From Streptomyces diacarni (GTDB lineage Bacteria > Actinomycetota > Actinomycetes > Streptomycetales > Streptomycetaceae): DNA of 64,000 bases. The notes beneath the pieces were generated by a model. It was given only the letters and a program-made list of their open reading frames with translations, was not told the origin of the DNA and made no database searches. The position numbers were made by a program, and so were the translations under genes. Shown piece by piece: positions 18,212 to 25,700 of this stretch. Position 1 is the first letter of the stretch. Every line of letters starts with the position of its first letter. The stretch is from NCBI RefSeq assembly GCF_003323715.1, contig NZ_QOIN01000024.1:1-64000 (forward strand). Reading direction: 5' to 3'.

Positions 18212-19054
18212 TCAGGTGTCACGGGGTGGCCCAGGCAGGGGGTCCGTGGTGCGGGCGGTGAACAGGAAGTCCGTCGGGGCGTCTGGTTTGTCGCGGGGTA
18301 CCACCGGCAGCGGCCACCGCCCCGTGCCGTCCTCACCCGGCTGTATGACATCCACCGGCTGCCAGCCGTGGGAGGCCAGCAGTTCTTCGGGGCGGTCCAC
18401 GCCGAACTGCCAGGGGGAGCCACCTTCGGCCAAGCCCTTGATGAACGGACGGGCCTTCTGGTCGGTGATGGCCGCTTGGTTGAGCAGGTCCCCGGTGAGC
18501 AGGCTGCCCGGACCGGACAGGGCGCAGCTCTCCGTCAGCAGTCGGTGCGCCGCGTCCTCGGGCAGGTAGTAGAGGAGCCCCTCGGTCACCCACACCGTGG
18601 GACAGCCGGGGCGGAAGCCCGCGTCCTTCAGCGCCTCCGGCCACGGCTCTGCCAGGTCGACGGGAACGGGTACGCGGGTCACGCCGCCGGCGGGTGCGGC
18701 GCCGGAGAGCAGTTCCTCCTTGATGTCGAGCAGTTCGGTGTGGTCGAGCTCGTAGACGGTCAGCCCTGCGGGCAGCGGGAGCCGGAGGGCGCGGGTGTCC
18801 ATACCGGCGGCCATGAGCACCACTTGCCGGATCGGACCGTCCGCCGTGGCCTCCAGCACCACACGGTCCAGGTACGCGGTGCGGATGGCGAAGTAGACGT
18901 TGCTGATCGGGGTGTTCAACCGGTCGATGATCTCGAACCCGGCAGAACCGGCGAGGGAGCGCGCGTAGGGGTCGTCGAACAGGGCGTCCGGGCGCTCGGA
19001 CTCCAATGCGCGCGCGGCGGCGACCCATTGGGCCGTGCGCGAGACGGCTTTCAC
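18212..19054 (-). CDS. SAM-dependent methyltransferase (LCMT/TIGR00027-like)
   Basis: Probable O-methyltransferase of the leucine-carboxyl-methyltransferase-like family common in actinomycetes. 280 residues from GTG 19054, preceded by a perfect AGGAGG (19061-19066) that overlaps the stop codon of the lyase gene, so translation is coupled. SAM-binding region VVLMAAGMDTRALRLPLPAG and the YELDHTELLDIKEELL motif are diagnostic; N terminus AVSRTAQWVAAARALESERP is also family-typical. Last gene of the phosphoramidate-block operon. Its substrate is not evident: it could methylate a carboxylate or hydroxyl of the final product, or the phosphoramidate oxygen in place of a second capsule-type methyltransferase. 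Confidence 0.88.
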   Translation of the reverse strand: MKAVSRTAQWVAAARALESERPDALFDDPYARSLAGSAGFEIIDRLNTPISNVYFAIRTAYLDRVVLEATADGPIRQVVLMAAGMDTRALRLPLPAGLTVYELDHTELLDIKEELLSGAAPAGGVTRVPVPVDLAEPWPEALKDAGFRPGCPTVWVTEGLLYYLPEDAAHRLLTESCALSGPGSLLTGDLLNQAAITDQKARPFIKGLAEGGSPWQFGVDRPEELLASHGWQPVDVIQPGEDGTGRWPLPVVPRDKPDAPTDFLFTARTTDPLPGPPRDT

Positions 19055-19064
19055 GATGGTCCTC

Positions 19065-20660
19065 CTAATGCGTCAGCGTCTTCGCGGTCTCGCCGAGGGC
19101 ACCCGAGGAGATCAGCTCGACGACGGCGGCGATGTCGCCGTCGAAGCGGCGGTCTGTGGAGGCGAAGGGGACCTTCTCCCGGATGCGCTCGTACACGGCC
19201 CTGGTGCGGGGGCTCATCTGGTCGGCGCCGCGCAGCTCGACCGCCTGGCAGGCGGCGATGAGGTGGATGGCCGCGACTTCGCGAGTCAGCTCGATGACGG
19301 TGCGCGCGTCACGGGCGGCGATCGTCGACATGCTGACCTTGTCCTGGTTGTGCGCCTCGGTCGAGCGGGAGAAGGTGCTGGCCGGGCCCGCGTTCTTCAG
19401 CGCCTCGGCGGTGAGCGCCGAGCAGGCGATCTGCATGCCCTTGAAGCCGTGCTGAAGCCCGGCTTCCCGGTCTTCGTCGGCCACACGGGCGATCAGGTTC
19501 GGGGTGAGGCCGTTGTTGAACTTCTCGTCGACCAGCAGCGCGAGCTGCCGGTCGAGCAGGTCGGCGATGCCCGCGACGGCTGTTTTCAGCGCGTCCATCG
19601 CCGTGACGATGTGGCCGCCGTAGAAGTTGCCGCCGCTGAACACGCTGTTCGTCGCGGGGTCGAACAGCGGGTTGTCGCTGGAGGAGTTGATCTCCACGCG
19701 CAGCCACGTGCGGACCCAGCTCAGCATGTCTCCCAGCACGCCGGTGACGTGCGGGGCGCAGCGCAGCGAGTAGCGGTCCTGGATGCTGCGGGTGAGCTTT
19801 TGATAGTGGCGGCCGTCCAACGGTTCGTTGAGGTCCACGACCTGGTCGTAGGACATCGCGAGGTTCGATCCGTCGAGCAGATCGTGGATGCGCCGGGCGC
19901 TTCGCCGCTGGCCGTCGTGGGGTTTCTCGTTGTGGATGAACGGCGCGTAGTGCCCGCGGTTGCCGAGCGTTCCCTCGCTCGCGAGGGCGGTGCATATGTC
20001 GGCGACGTCGGCGATCTCCGCCGCCGCCTGGACGTTGAGGACGGCGAACGCAGCGCTGAACGACGTCCCGTTGATGAGCGCGAGTCCGTCCTTCGCCTCC
20101 AGCACGACGGGGTCGAGCCGCAGCTCGGACATCACCTCCGCAGCGTCGCGCACCTCGCCGCGGTAACGCACGCTCCCCTCTCCCATGACCGCGGATGCCA
20201 GGTAGCACAGGGGGACGAGGTCGCCGCTGGCCCCGACCGAGCCGCGCTCCGGGATGAGCGGGAGGACGTCGAAGCGCAGAAAGTCGAGCAGCCGCTCGAC
20301 GACGGGCGTGCTGACGCCCGAGTTCCCGCGGGCGAGGCAGTTGGCGCGGATCAGCAGGGTGGCTCGGACGACCTCGTCGGAGGTCAGCGGGCCTGTGCCG
20401 TTGAGGTGGTAGCGGATCAGCTCGTGCTGCAGCCGCGCGGTCTTCTCCGGCGAGATCTGGCGGTTGACGCTGTCACCGAAGCCCGTCGTCACGCCGTAGA
20501 TGGGCTTGCCGGTTTCCAGGATCATCAGCTTGAAGTCGCGCGAGGCGGTCATCGCCTTCATCGCGTCCTCGGACACCGAGACCGCCGTACTGTCTCGATA
20601 CGCGGCAGTTACGACCTCCTCGATGTCGAGGTCGTGCCCATCGATGGCTATGTCTGTCAC
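19065..20660 (-). CDS. MIO-dependent aromatic amino acid ammonia-lyase or 2,3-aminomutase
   Basis: Eliminates ammonia from, or moves the amino group of, an aromatic amino acid. 531 residues from GTG 20660, which overlaps the kinase gene's TGA (GTGA). The prosthetic group forms from Ala144-Ser145-Gly146 (SVGASGDLVPLCYLA); the catalytic loop Tyr is Tyr55 (IYGVTTGFGDSVN); later motifs SSSDNPLFDP, TFSRSTEAHNQDKVSMST are also conserved. No hut genes are nearby and the active-site pocket segment (LIRYHLNGTG, about residues 81-90) does not look like histidase, so phenylalanine or tyrosine is the likelier substrate; lyase (cinnamate/coumarate) and mutase (beta-amino acid) cannot be separated by eye. 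Its coupling to the P-N genes implies an aromatic building block in the same product. Confidence 0.88.
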   Translation of the reverse strand: MTDIAIDGHDLDIEEVVTAAYRDSTAVSVSEDAMKAMTASRDFKLMILETGKPIYGVTTGFGDSVNRQISPEKTARLQHELIRYHLNGTGPLTSDEVVRATLLIRANCLARGNSGVSTPVVERLLDFLRFDVLPLIPERGSVGASGDLVPLCYLASAVMGEGSVRYRGEVRDAAEVMSELRLDPVVLEAKDGLALINGTSFSAAFAVLNVQAAAEIADVADICTALASEGTLGNRGHYAPFIHNEKPHDGQRRSARRIHDLLDGSNLAMSYDQVVDLNEPLDGRHYQKLTRSIQDRYSLRCAPHVTGVLGDMLSWVRTWLRVEINSSSDNPLFDPATNSVFSGGNFYGGHIVTAMDALKTAVAGIADLLDRQLALLVDEKFNNGLTPNLIARVADEDREAGLQHGFKGMQIACSALTAEALKNAGPASTFSRSTEAHNQDKVSMSTIAARDARTVIELTREVAAIHLIAACQAVELRGADQMSPRTRAVYERIREKVPFASTDRRFDGDIAAVVELISSGALGETAKTLTH

Positions 20661-21175
20661 TGGGACGCCTTTCTGGTAGCCATGGCGAGAACCTGTTCCG
20701 CTGCCTTGTCCGGGGTGGTGTCTCCGTAGTTGTCGATAATCAGGTCGGGTGCGAGGGGAAACTCGGCCGCGGAGTCCAGCCCCACGACGTGGGATCCCGC
20801 TTCGGCGTTGTAGAGCGCCGAGCGTCCGTCCCGTTCGCTCAGTTCGCTGACGGGCACGCGCAGCCACACCTCGAGGTAGCCGGGTGTGTTGTCGCGGTTC
20901 CATGCCTGGACCTGGTGGAACAGCGAGATCGTGGAACAGATGACGAGGTGGCCCTGTGCCGCCAGGTTGTTCGCGAGGCGCGCGTAGAACATCGCGAGCC
21001 GCAGACGGTCCTCGCGTTCGTAGCCGAGCTTCACGGGCAGCACCTCGCGAAGCCGGTCGCCATCGAGGAGCACCGGGCGCCCGCCGTCGGCCGGCAAGCC
21101 GTCCCGTACGAGACCCGCCACGGTGCTCTTCCCCGCACCGGACAGGCCCGTCAGCCAAAGAACTCCTTGTCTCAT
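20657..21175 (-). CDS. APS-kinase-like protein; probable CDP-phosphoramidate 3'-kinase (Cj1415 type)
   Basis: P-loop kinase of the CysC fold, 172 residues from ATG 21175, which overlaps the upstream stop (ATGA). Walker A GLSGAGKST is at residues 10-18, followed by LLDGDRLREVLPVKLGYERE, the adenylylsulfate-kinase-like Asp-Gly-Asp segment. Sulfate activation is unlikely: there is no ATP sulfurylase (CysD/CysN or Sat) beside it, and the neighbours are the phosphoramidate enzymes. In Campylobacter jejuni the protein at the equivalent position, annotated as CysC, was shown to phosphorylate the cytidine 3'-hydroxyl of CDP-phosphoramidate. I infer that role here. ATP:nucleoside or genuine APS kinase activity is the alternative. 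Confidence 0.82.
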   Translation of the reverse strand: MRQGVLWLTGLSGAGKSTVAGLVRDGLPADGGRPVLLDGDRLREVLPVKLGYEREDRLRLAMFYARLANNLAAQGHLVICSTISLFHQVQAWNRDNTPGYLEVWLRVPVSELSERDGRSALYNAEAGSHVVGLDSAAEFPLAPDLIIDNYGDTTPDKAAEQVLAMATRKASQ

Positions 21176-21927
21176 GCGCCCGTATCCTCCAGCGTGAGTT
21201 CGGTGTCGAGTCGGCGCAGGATTTCCAGCCCCACGGTGAAGTCGGAGGGATGGTCGAACTCGCACCACGGGCCGGCGGTGGGAACAGCCGCGACCTTCAG
21301 CTGGAGTTCGCGCACCAGGTGGCGGAGCAGGCCCGTCATGTCCAACGCGGCGATCTCGGGTACGGATCTGGCCTCGCGAATGACCGACCAAGCGGGTGGC
21401 GTCATGCGCACCAGGCCCATGAACTGTCCTTGCACATCGTCCACATTCCCGGCCCTGGCGCCGATGTCGGTCAGAAATCCCGACGCGTCCATGGCGAACG
21501 TCTCGGCGTCCTGCAGGGGATCGACGAATCGCCGTCGCCACAGTGGCAGCCACTCCGGGTCGTAGGCGATCGCGACATCCGCCTTGGCGGCGGCAAGCCT
21601 GCGGACGGTTTCGCCGGTGTAGACGATGTCCCCGTACGAGATCAGCACCGTGTCGCTGGACAACCAGGAATCGGCGGACGCCAGCGACTCGGCCATTGTC
21701 GTCTCGGCCCATCTGGGGTTGGGGAAGACCGGAAGCCCGGTGGCCGCGAAGAGTTCGGCGCACCAGCCCACGGCGACTCCCACGCTGTCGACGTCCGCAG
21801 CGGACAACGCTTTCAGTTGCCGCTGGAGAAGCGTCCTGCCGGCGACCTCCACCAGGCACTTGGGGCGGTCGACGGTGAGGCCGCCCATGCGTGATCCGCG
21901 CCCGGCAGCGAGGATCAGCGCCTTCAC
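21172..21927 (-). CDS. Nucleotidyltransferase; probable CTP:phosphoglutamine cytidylyltransferase (Cj1416 type)
   Basis: Family with sugar-phosphate and choline-phosphate nucleotidylyltransferases. 251 residues; ATG 21927 overlaps the amidotransferase TGA. The N-terminal signature is ALILAAGRGSRMGGLTVD followed by RPKCLVEVAG, the GxGxR and PKxL-type nucleotide-binding loop; the metal-binding Asp is in ISYGDIVYTGE. In the phosphoramidate pathway the enzyme condenses CTP with L-glutamine phosphate (N-phosphorylated side-chain amide) to CDP-L-glutamine and pyrophosphate. No sugar-phosphate partner enzyme is adjacent, and gene order matches the Campylobacter set, which favours this over a sugar or phosphonate cytidylyltransferase. 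Confidence 0.82.
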   Translation of the reverse strand: MKALILAAGRGSRMGGLTVDRPKCLVEVAGRTLLQRQLKALSAADVDSVGVAVGWCAELFAATGLPVFPNPRWAETTMAESLASADSWLSSDTVLISYGDIVYTGETVRRLAAAKADVAIAYDPEWLPLWRRRFVDPLQDAETFAMDASGFLTDIGARAGNVDDVQGQFMGLVRMTPPAWSVIREARSVPEIAALDMTGLLRHLVRELQLKVAAVPTAGPWCEFDHPSDFTVGLEILRRLDTELTLEDTGA

Positions 21928-22583
21928 GGCCGGCCTCCACCGGTCGGAAGCGGACCTCCGGTCGCAGACGTGGTGCCGCTCGGCGGACTCGTCGAAGACG
22001 TGCTGAAGAAGGCGCGCACGCTGTGCACGTCACGCGGGTCGAAGGGGCGCTCGCGCTCGGGATGCCACATGATCCCCTGCACGCGCGCGTGGTCGTGCTC
22101 CACGGCCTCGACCACGTCGCCGCTGTACGCGAGGGCTCTCAGTGGGGGCAGTACGGCGCGGGCCGCCATCCGATGGTAGCTGTTCACCTCACGTCCCTGG
22201 GTGATCGTGTGTCTGGTCGCCACGTGGTCGCTCACTTCCGTCAGTTCTGTCCCGTAGGCGCGGAGAATGATCTGCATTCCCCGGCACACTCCGAGGACGG
22301 GGATATCGTGTTCAACCGCCCAGGCCAGCAGGCGGTTCTCCGTCTCGTCCCGGTGCGGTGAGGGGCCTCCGTACACCGCAAGATCGTCCCCGCCCGAGAG
22401 GACGAGCCCGCGCACGCCGCTCTCGCGTGCCACAGTCAGGACGAGATCGGGACGGTTGGGCAGCGGTACCGGAGCGATACCGCAGGCCGCGAAGAAGTCG
22501 GGCCAGCGGATGTCGAGCGCGTCGCGGCGCTCGCCGAACTCGTTGGCCGGCTGCACTCTTTGCGTGATACCGATCAGCGTCAC
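21924..22583 (-). CDS. Class I glutamine amidotransferase-fold hydrolase; probable gamma-glutamyl-CDP-amidate hydrolase (Cj1417 type)
   Basis: PuuD-like hydrolase, 219 residues from GTG 22583 (GTGA overlap with the kinase stop). The catalytic triad is visible: Cys100 in LGVCRGMQ, His174 and Glu176 in MWHPERE; the oxyanion segment is LVLSGGDDLAVYGG. PuuD enzymes cut gamma-glutamyl amides, and the Campylobacter counterpart splits CDP-L-glutamine to glutamate and CDP-phosphoramidate, releasing the P-NH2 group. It has no synthetase partner domain, so it acts as a stand-alone hydrolase. The last 30 residues are Ser/Thr/Gly-rich and probably disordered. Confidence 0.83.
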   Translation of the reverse strand: MTLIGITQRVQPANEFGERRDALDIRWPDFFAACGIAPVPLPNRPDLVLTVARESGVRGLVLSGGDDLAVYGGPSPHRDETENRLLAWAVEHDIPVLGVCRGMQIILRAYGTELTEVSDHVATRHTITQGREVNSYHRMAARAVLPPLRALAYSGDVVEAVEHDHARVQGIMWHPERERPFDPRDVHSVRAFFSTSSTSPPSGTTSATGGPLPTGGGRP

Positions 22584-24928
22584 AGCGGCACCACCATGCC
22601 GCTCGCGGCGTCGATGTCCACCATCCTGGCCTGGGACCATCGGTGGAAGAGCGCCTCACCGGCCCCGATCACCGAGGGGATGCCGAGCTCCAGAGCCCTT
22701 ATCGCCATGTGGGAGTTCGCCCCGCCGAAGGCGGTCACCAGGCCCGCGATGTTCCGGGCGAACAACCAGTCGTAGCCCGGATCTGCGCTGGTGACGAAGG
22801 CGATGGCGCCTTCCGGCGCGGCTCCCGCGTCGATGTCGGCGACCGGCGCCAGCGCCCTCTTCTGGGTGATGAAGTTGGGCTGTGCCTGGGGAATCACGAA
22901 GCTGAAGGCATCGCGTTCGCCGGCGACGAGCGGCGGCAGCGACGTCACCCGGGTGGCTTCGTACGCCTCCCGTCCTCTCGCCACGGCCGTGCGGAGGATG
23001 CGTCGGTCGTCGGCTCTGCGCCCGGTGAGCGCGGCGATCGTGTCGACGGGCACGTACGACAGGTCGTCAGGGGTGAACCCCAACCGCTCGCCGAGCAGTT
23101 TGATCTCGACCAGGGTGTCGCTGAGTACCGCGGTGAAGTCGAACTTCCCTTTCTCCCTGCCCCGGATCGCGGTAGCGGCGAACCGCAGCAGCCGCTCGGC
23201 GTCGAAGGTGAGACCTTCCCGTGCGATCAGGTCGTCGATGCGCCTCAACTGGCTCGGAGACGGGGTGAATGGCGGCGCGTCGTCGGGTACGTGGCGTGGC
23301 GTCGACCAGTCGAAGTAGCGCTCGGGTGCCTCGTCATACCGGGGTGAGAGGAGGTCGTACGTACCCGGCCTGAGGTGTCCGTACCGCTTGAGGAAGTCCT
23401 CGCGATCCAGTACCGCCAGGTCGCGTTGCAACGTTCCGGAGACGAGGCCGAGGCCGCCCACGAACGCCGCCACATCCGCGCGGGTGAACACCTCCTCGGC
23501 GCTCAGATCCTCCAGCAGCCCGGTCGCGATGAACGCGGCGCGGGCCAGAGCCGCGAAGGGCTCGGTCCCGAACTCTGCGCACAACGCGAGCCGGCCGGCG
23601 ACGGCGGGGCCGCAGCATCCAGGACGGTCTGCCGGGCAGCCGGGCGCGTGCACCGCGGGTGTGCGAGCGCCGCCGAGCCGGTCGAAACGCGCGAGGTCGC
23701 GCTCCCACAGGTCCGAGCGAACCAGTCTGTCGGTCAGCCCGCGCAGACTGCTGCTGAGCATGTCCCGGTCATGGGCGCCGAACCCGGCGTCCGCGAGCCG
23801 CTCGATTCGCCGTCCCGTCCGGAATCCCCAAGCGGAGACGACGACGTGGGACTCCAGCTTGTCGTGCAGGTGGGGCGATTCCACCAGCTCGCCGAGCCAG
23901 TGGTCCACCAGCCGGCTCGCCAGCGCGTCGGGCACGTCTGCCGGGATGAACGAGGTGACGCTCGCGCGGACGTCGACGTAGGGCAGGCCCCCGAAGTCCA
24001 CCATGAGCGGCGTGCCGCGAAGATCCCGGTAGCCGTAGCGGTGCCGGGCGTGTGCCCAGACCTGGTCCGTGATCAGCCGCCGGTACAGGGAGAGCGGCAG
24101 CGGGCGGGGACGCAGCCCGATCATCTCCGCGGGATTCCAGTCGGGCATGACGCCGAAGACGCCGCGGGAACCGAGGACGCCGCGCGCCGGCCGCTCGGTG
24201 TCTTCGGCGATGCGCCGCGCCACGCGTGTCAGTACGGTCCGGTGGGCGTCCTTGTCGACGGTTTCGGTCGCCACGGCCAACGGCCGCGCCTGGAGCAGCA
24301 CCGTCTCACCCTCCGGCGACTGCGCGAACTCGATCTCCAGGCGGGGTTCGCCGGTGAGCGCGACCACCTCGCTCAACAGGTCCCACACGGCGGCGACAAA
24401 GGGCGAGGGAGCAACGACCGAGGGATCGTAGAAGGCGCCGTAGGAGATCCGCAGTCCGGACGACCTCCCGCCTGTCACGGCGTCGGTGCGGGCACCGTCG
24501 CTCCAGTTGACCACCGCGTACGGCGCTCCGTTGCTGGGGTCGCACGAGAAGGCGACGCCACTGCCGCGCACGTCTACGAGCTGCGGCTGCACGAGGACCT
24601 GATCTTGTGGGCGCTCCTGGTCGTACGACCCGAAGACCTGGTCCACAGCATCGGCGAGTTGGGATCTGCCGCGCCGTCCCACGAGGGAGGTGAACCGCCC
24701 TGCCTGCGAACCGGTGCCGGTGTCCTCGATGACCGCGCTGCTGCGGACGATCAAGGGACCCGACGCCCAGTCGCGACGGAGCAGATCGGCGAGCAGACGC
24801 GTCCGGGAGCGCCGCCAGTCGTCGAGGGTGAAGTGCGCCAGCGGCAGGACGCGTGCGGTGGTCAGTGCCGGCGCGAGGCGCGCCAGCGTCTCGGCCTTGG
24901 TGCCGAGCCGCACACGCGGGCCGGTCAT
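22580..24928 (-). CDS. PEP-synthase/PPDK-like kinase; probable L-glutamine kinase (Cj1418 type)
   Basis: First committed enzyme of the inferred P-N pathway: transfers the ATP beta-phosphate to the amide nitrogen of L-glutamine. 782 residues from ATG 24928 (ATGA overlap with the methyltransferase stop). N-terminal ATP-grasp domain (about 1-260) with VRSSAVIED at 61-69 and LEIEFAQSPEG...LLQARPL; a long central domain with NPAEMIGLRPRPLPLSLYRR; C-terminal swivelling phosphohistidine domain with the catalytic His740 in GGANSHMAI. There is no PEP/pyruvate-binding TIM barrel, so it is not PEP synthase or PPDK. The central domain motifs (YGYRDLRGTPLM, GLPYVDVRASVTSFIP) are what I associate with the capsule glutamine-kinase group rather than rifampicin phosphotransferases. 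Confidence 0.85.
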   Translation of the reverse strand: MTGPRVRLGTKAETLARLAPALTTARVLPLAHFTLDDWRRSRTRLLADLLRRDWASGPLIVRSSAVIEDTGTGSQAGRFTSLVGRRGRSQLADAVDQVFGSYDQERPQDQVLVQPQLVDVRGSGVAFSCDPSNGAPYAVVNWSDGARTDAVTGGRSSGLRISYGAFYDPSVVAPSPFVAAVWDLLSEVVALTGEPRLEIEFAQSPEGETVLLQARPLAVATETVDKDAHRTVLTRVARRIAEDTERPARGVLGSRGVFGVMPDWNPAEMIGLRPRPLPLSLYRRLITDQVWAHARHRYGYRDLRGTPLMVDFGGLPYVDVRASVTSFIPADVPDALASRLVDHWLGELVESPHLHDKLESHVVVSAWGFRTGRRIERLADAGFGAHDRDMLSSSLRGLTDRLVRSDLWERDLARFDRLGGARTPAVHAPGCPADRPGCCGPAVAGRLALCAEFGTEPFAALARAAFIATGLLEDLSAEEVFTRADVAAFVGGLGLVSGTLQRDLAVLDREDFLKRYGHLRPGTYDLLSPRYDEAPERYFDWSTPRHVPDDAPPFTPSPSQLRRIDDLIAREGLTFDAERLLRFAATAIRGREKGKFDFTAVLSDTLVEIKLLGERLGFTPDDLSYVPVDTIAALTGRRADDRRILRTAVARGREAYEATRVTSLPPLVAGERDAFSFVIPQAQPNFITQKRALAPVADIDAGAAPEGAIAFVTSADPGYDWLFARNIAGLVTAFGGANSHMAIRALELGIPSVIGAGEALFHRWSQARMVDIDAASGMVVPL

Positions 24929-25692
24929 CGCCTGCCGGCCCGATCGGCGGTCCGCGCGACCCACACCCGCGTCACGTACGGAACGTCGACGAACGCGTCA
25001 CCGGCGTCGTTCACCAACTCGCGTATGCCCGCCACGATGTCGCGGAAGTGCGTCCCCGCCTGGCGGCCGAGTGTCGCGTGCGACGCCCAGGCGTCGCACC
25101 AGGCGTCGGCTCGCAACCGGACGACCCGCCGGGCCGACAGGTGAACGGGCGGCTCGAACAGGCCGCTCTCCTCGATGACGGGACGCTGGTCGGAACGCCG
25201 TATCCCGTAGCCGTATCCGGGGACGTGCTCGTGAATGAGCGCCTCGATCCGCGCTTGGAGCGGATCGTCCAGGTCTCGGTGGTTCCACAGGCAGGCGAAG
25301 GACCCGCCCTGCCCGAGGATCCGTGCCGCCTCCGCCAGTGCCGCCGGGCGGTCCATCAGGTCGAAACACGACCCGAATGTCACGAGGCGGTAGCTGCCCG
25401 GAGGCCTGCCGGATTCCTCGCCCGTGCCCGAGTGCCAGGTCACCTCGTCGTAGTCGGCGGTGCGCGCCTCGCCCTCGGCGCGCATGGCCCGAGTCGGCTC
25501 CACCGCGTGGACCCGCAGTCCGTACTGCAGCAACGGCTCGGTCAGGTGCCCCGCTCCGGCGCCGACGTCGCACACGAGGTCGCCGGGGGTCACGTCGGCG
25601 ACGCGGAGCAGGGCGCGCAGTGCCTCCGGCACGTAGTCCGGTCGGGCCGCGTAGGTGGGTGCGTAGGGAGCGTAGTCGTAGAAGTTACCCAT
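24925..25692 (-). CDS. Class I SAM-dependent methyltransferase; possible phosphoramidate O-methyltransferase
   Basis: 255 residues from ATG 25692 with GAGGAC upstream. Motif I is CDVGAGAGHLTEPL (about 41-54), followed by VHAVEPTRAMR and, at motif III, ARILGQGGSFACLWNHRD. It belongs to the methyltransf_11/25-type group close to ubiquinone/trans-aconitate methyltransferase-like proteins. In the Campylobacter capsule locus, methyltransferase genes (cj1419, cj1420) stand directly before the glutamine kinase in transcription order, as here. That position argues for methylation of the phosphoramidate (or of its acceptor); sequence alone cannot prove the substrate. Confidence 0.83.
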   Translation of the reverse strand: MGNFYDYAPYAPTYAARPDYVPEALRALLRVADVTPGDLVCDVGAGAGHLTEPLLQYGLRVHAVEPTRAMRAEGEARTADYDEVTWHSGTGEESGRPPGSYRLVTFGSCFDLMDRPAALAEAARILGQGGSFACLWNHRDLDDPLQARIEALIHEHVPGYGYGIRRSDQRPVIEESGLFEPPVHLSARRVVRLRADAWCDAWASHATLGRQAGTHFRDIVAGIRELVNDAGDAFVDVPYVTRVWVARTADRAGRR

Positions 25693-25700
25693 GTTCGTCC

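Noticed and set aside
19065-20660. Histidine ammonia-lyase of histidine catabolism
   Set aside because: No hut genes are nearby, the gene is coupled to the P-N operon, and the pocket segment differs from histidase; an aromatic lyase or mutase is more likely.
20657-21175. Adenylylsulfate kinase for sulfate activation together with the sulfotransferase
   Set aside because: No ATP sulfurylase genes are nearby, the adjacent nucleotidyltransferase is not CysD/Sat-like, and the four-gene order matches the phosphoramidate pathway better. Kept only as an alternative.
22580-24928. Phosphoenolpyruvate synthase, PPDK or rifampicin phosphotransferase
   Set aside because: No C-terminal PEP/pyruvate barrel is present, and the central domain and neighbours do not fit antibiotic phosphorylation; glutamine kinase is the better reading.
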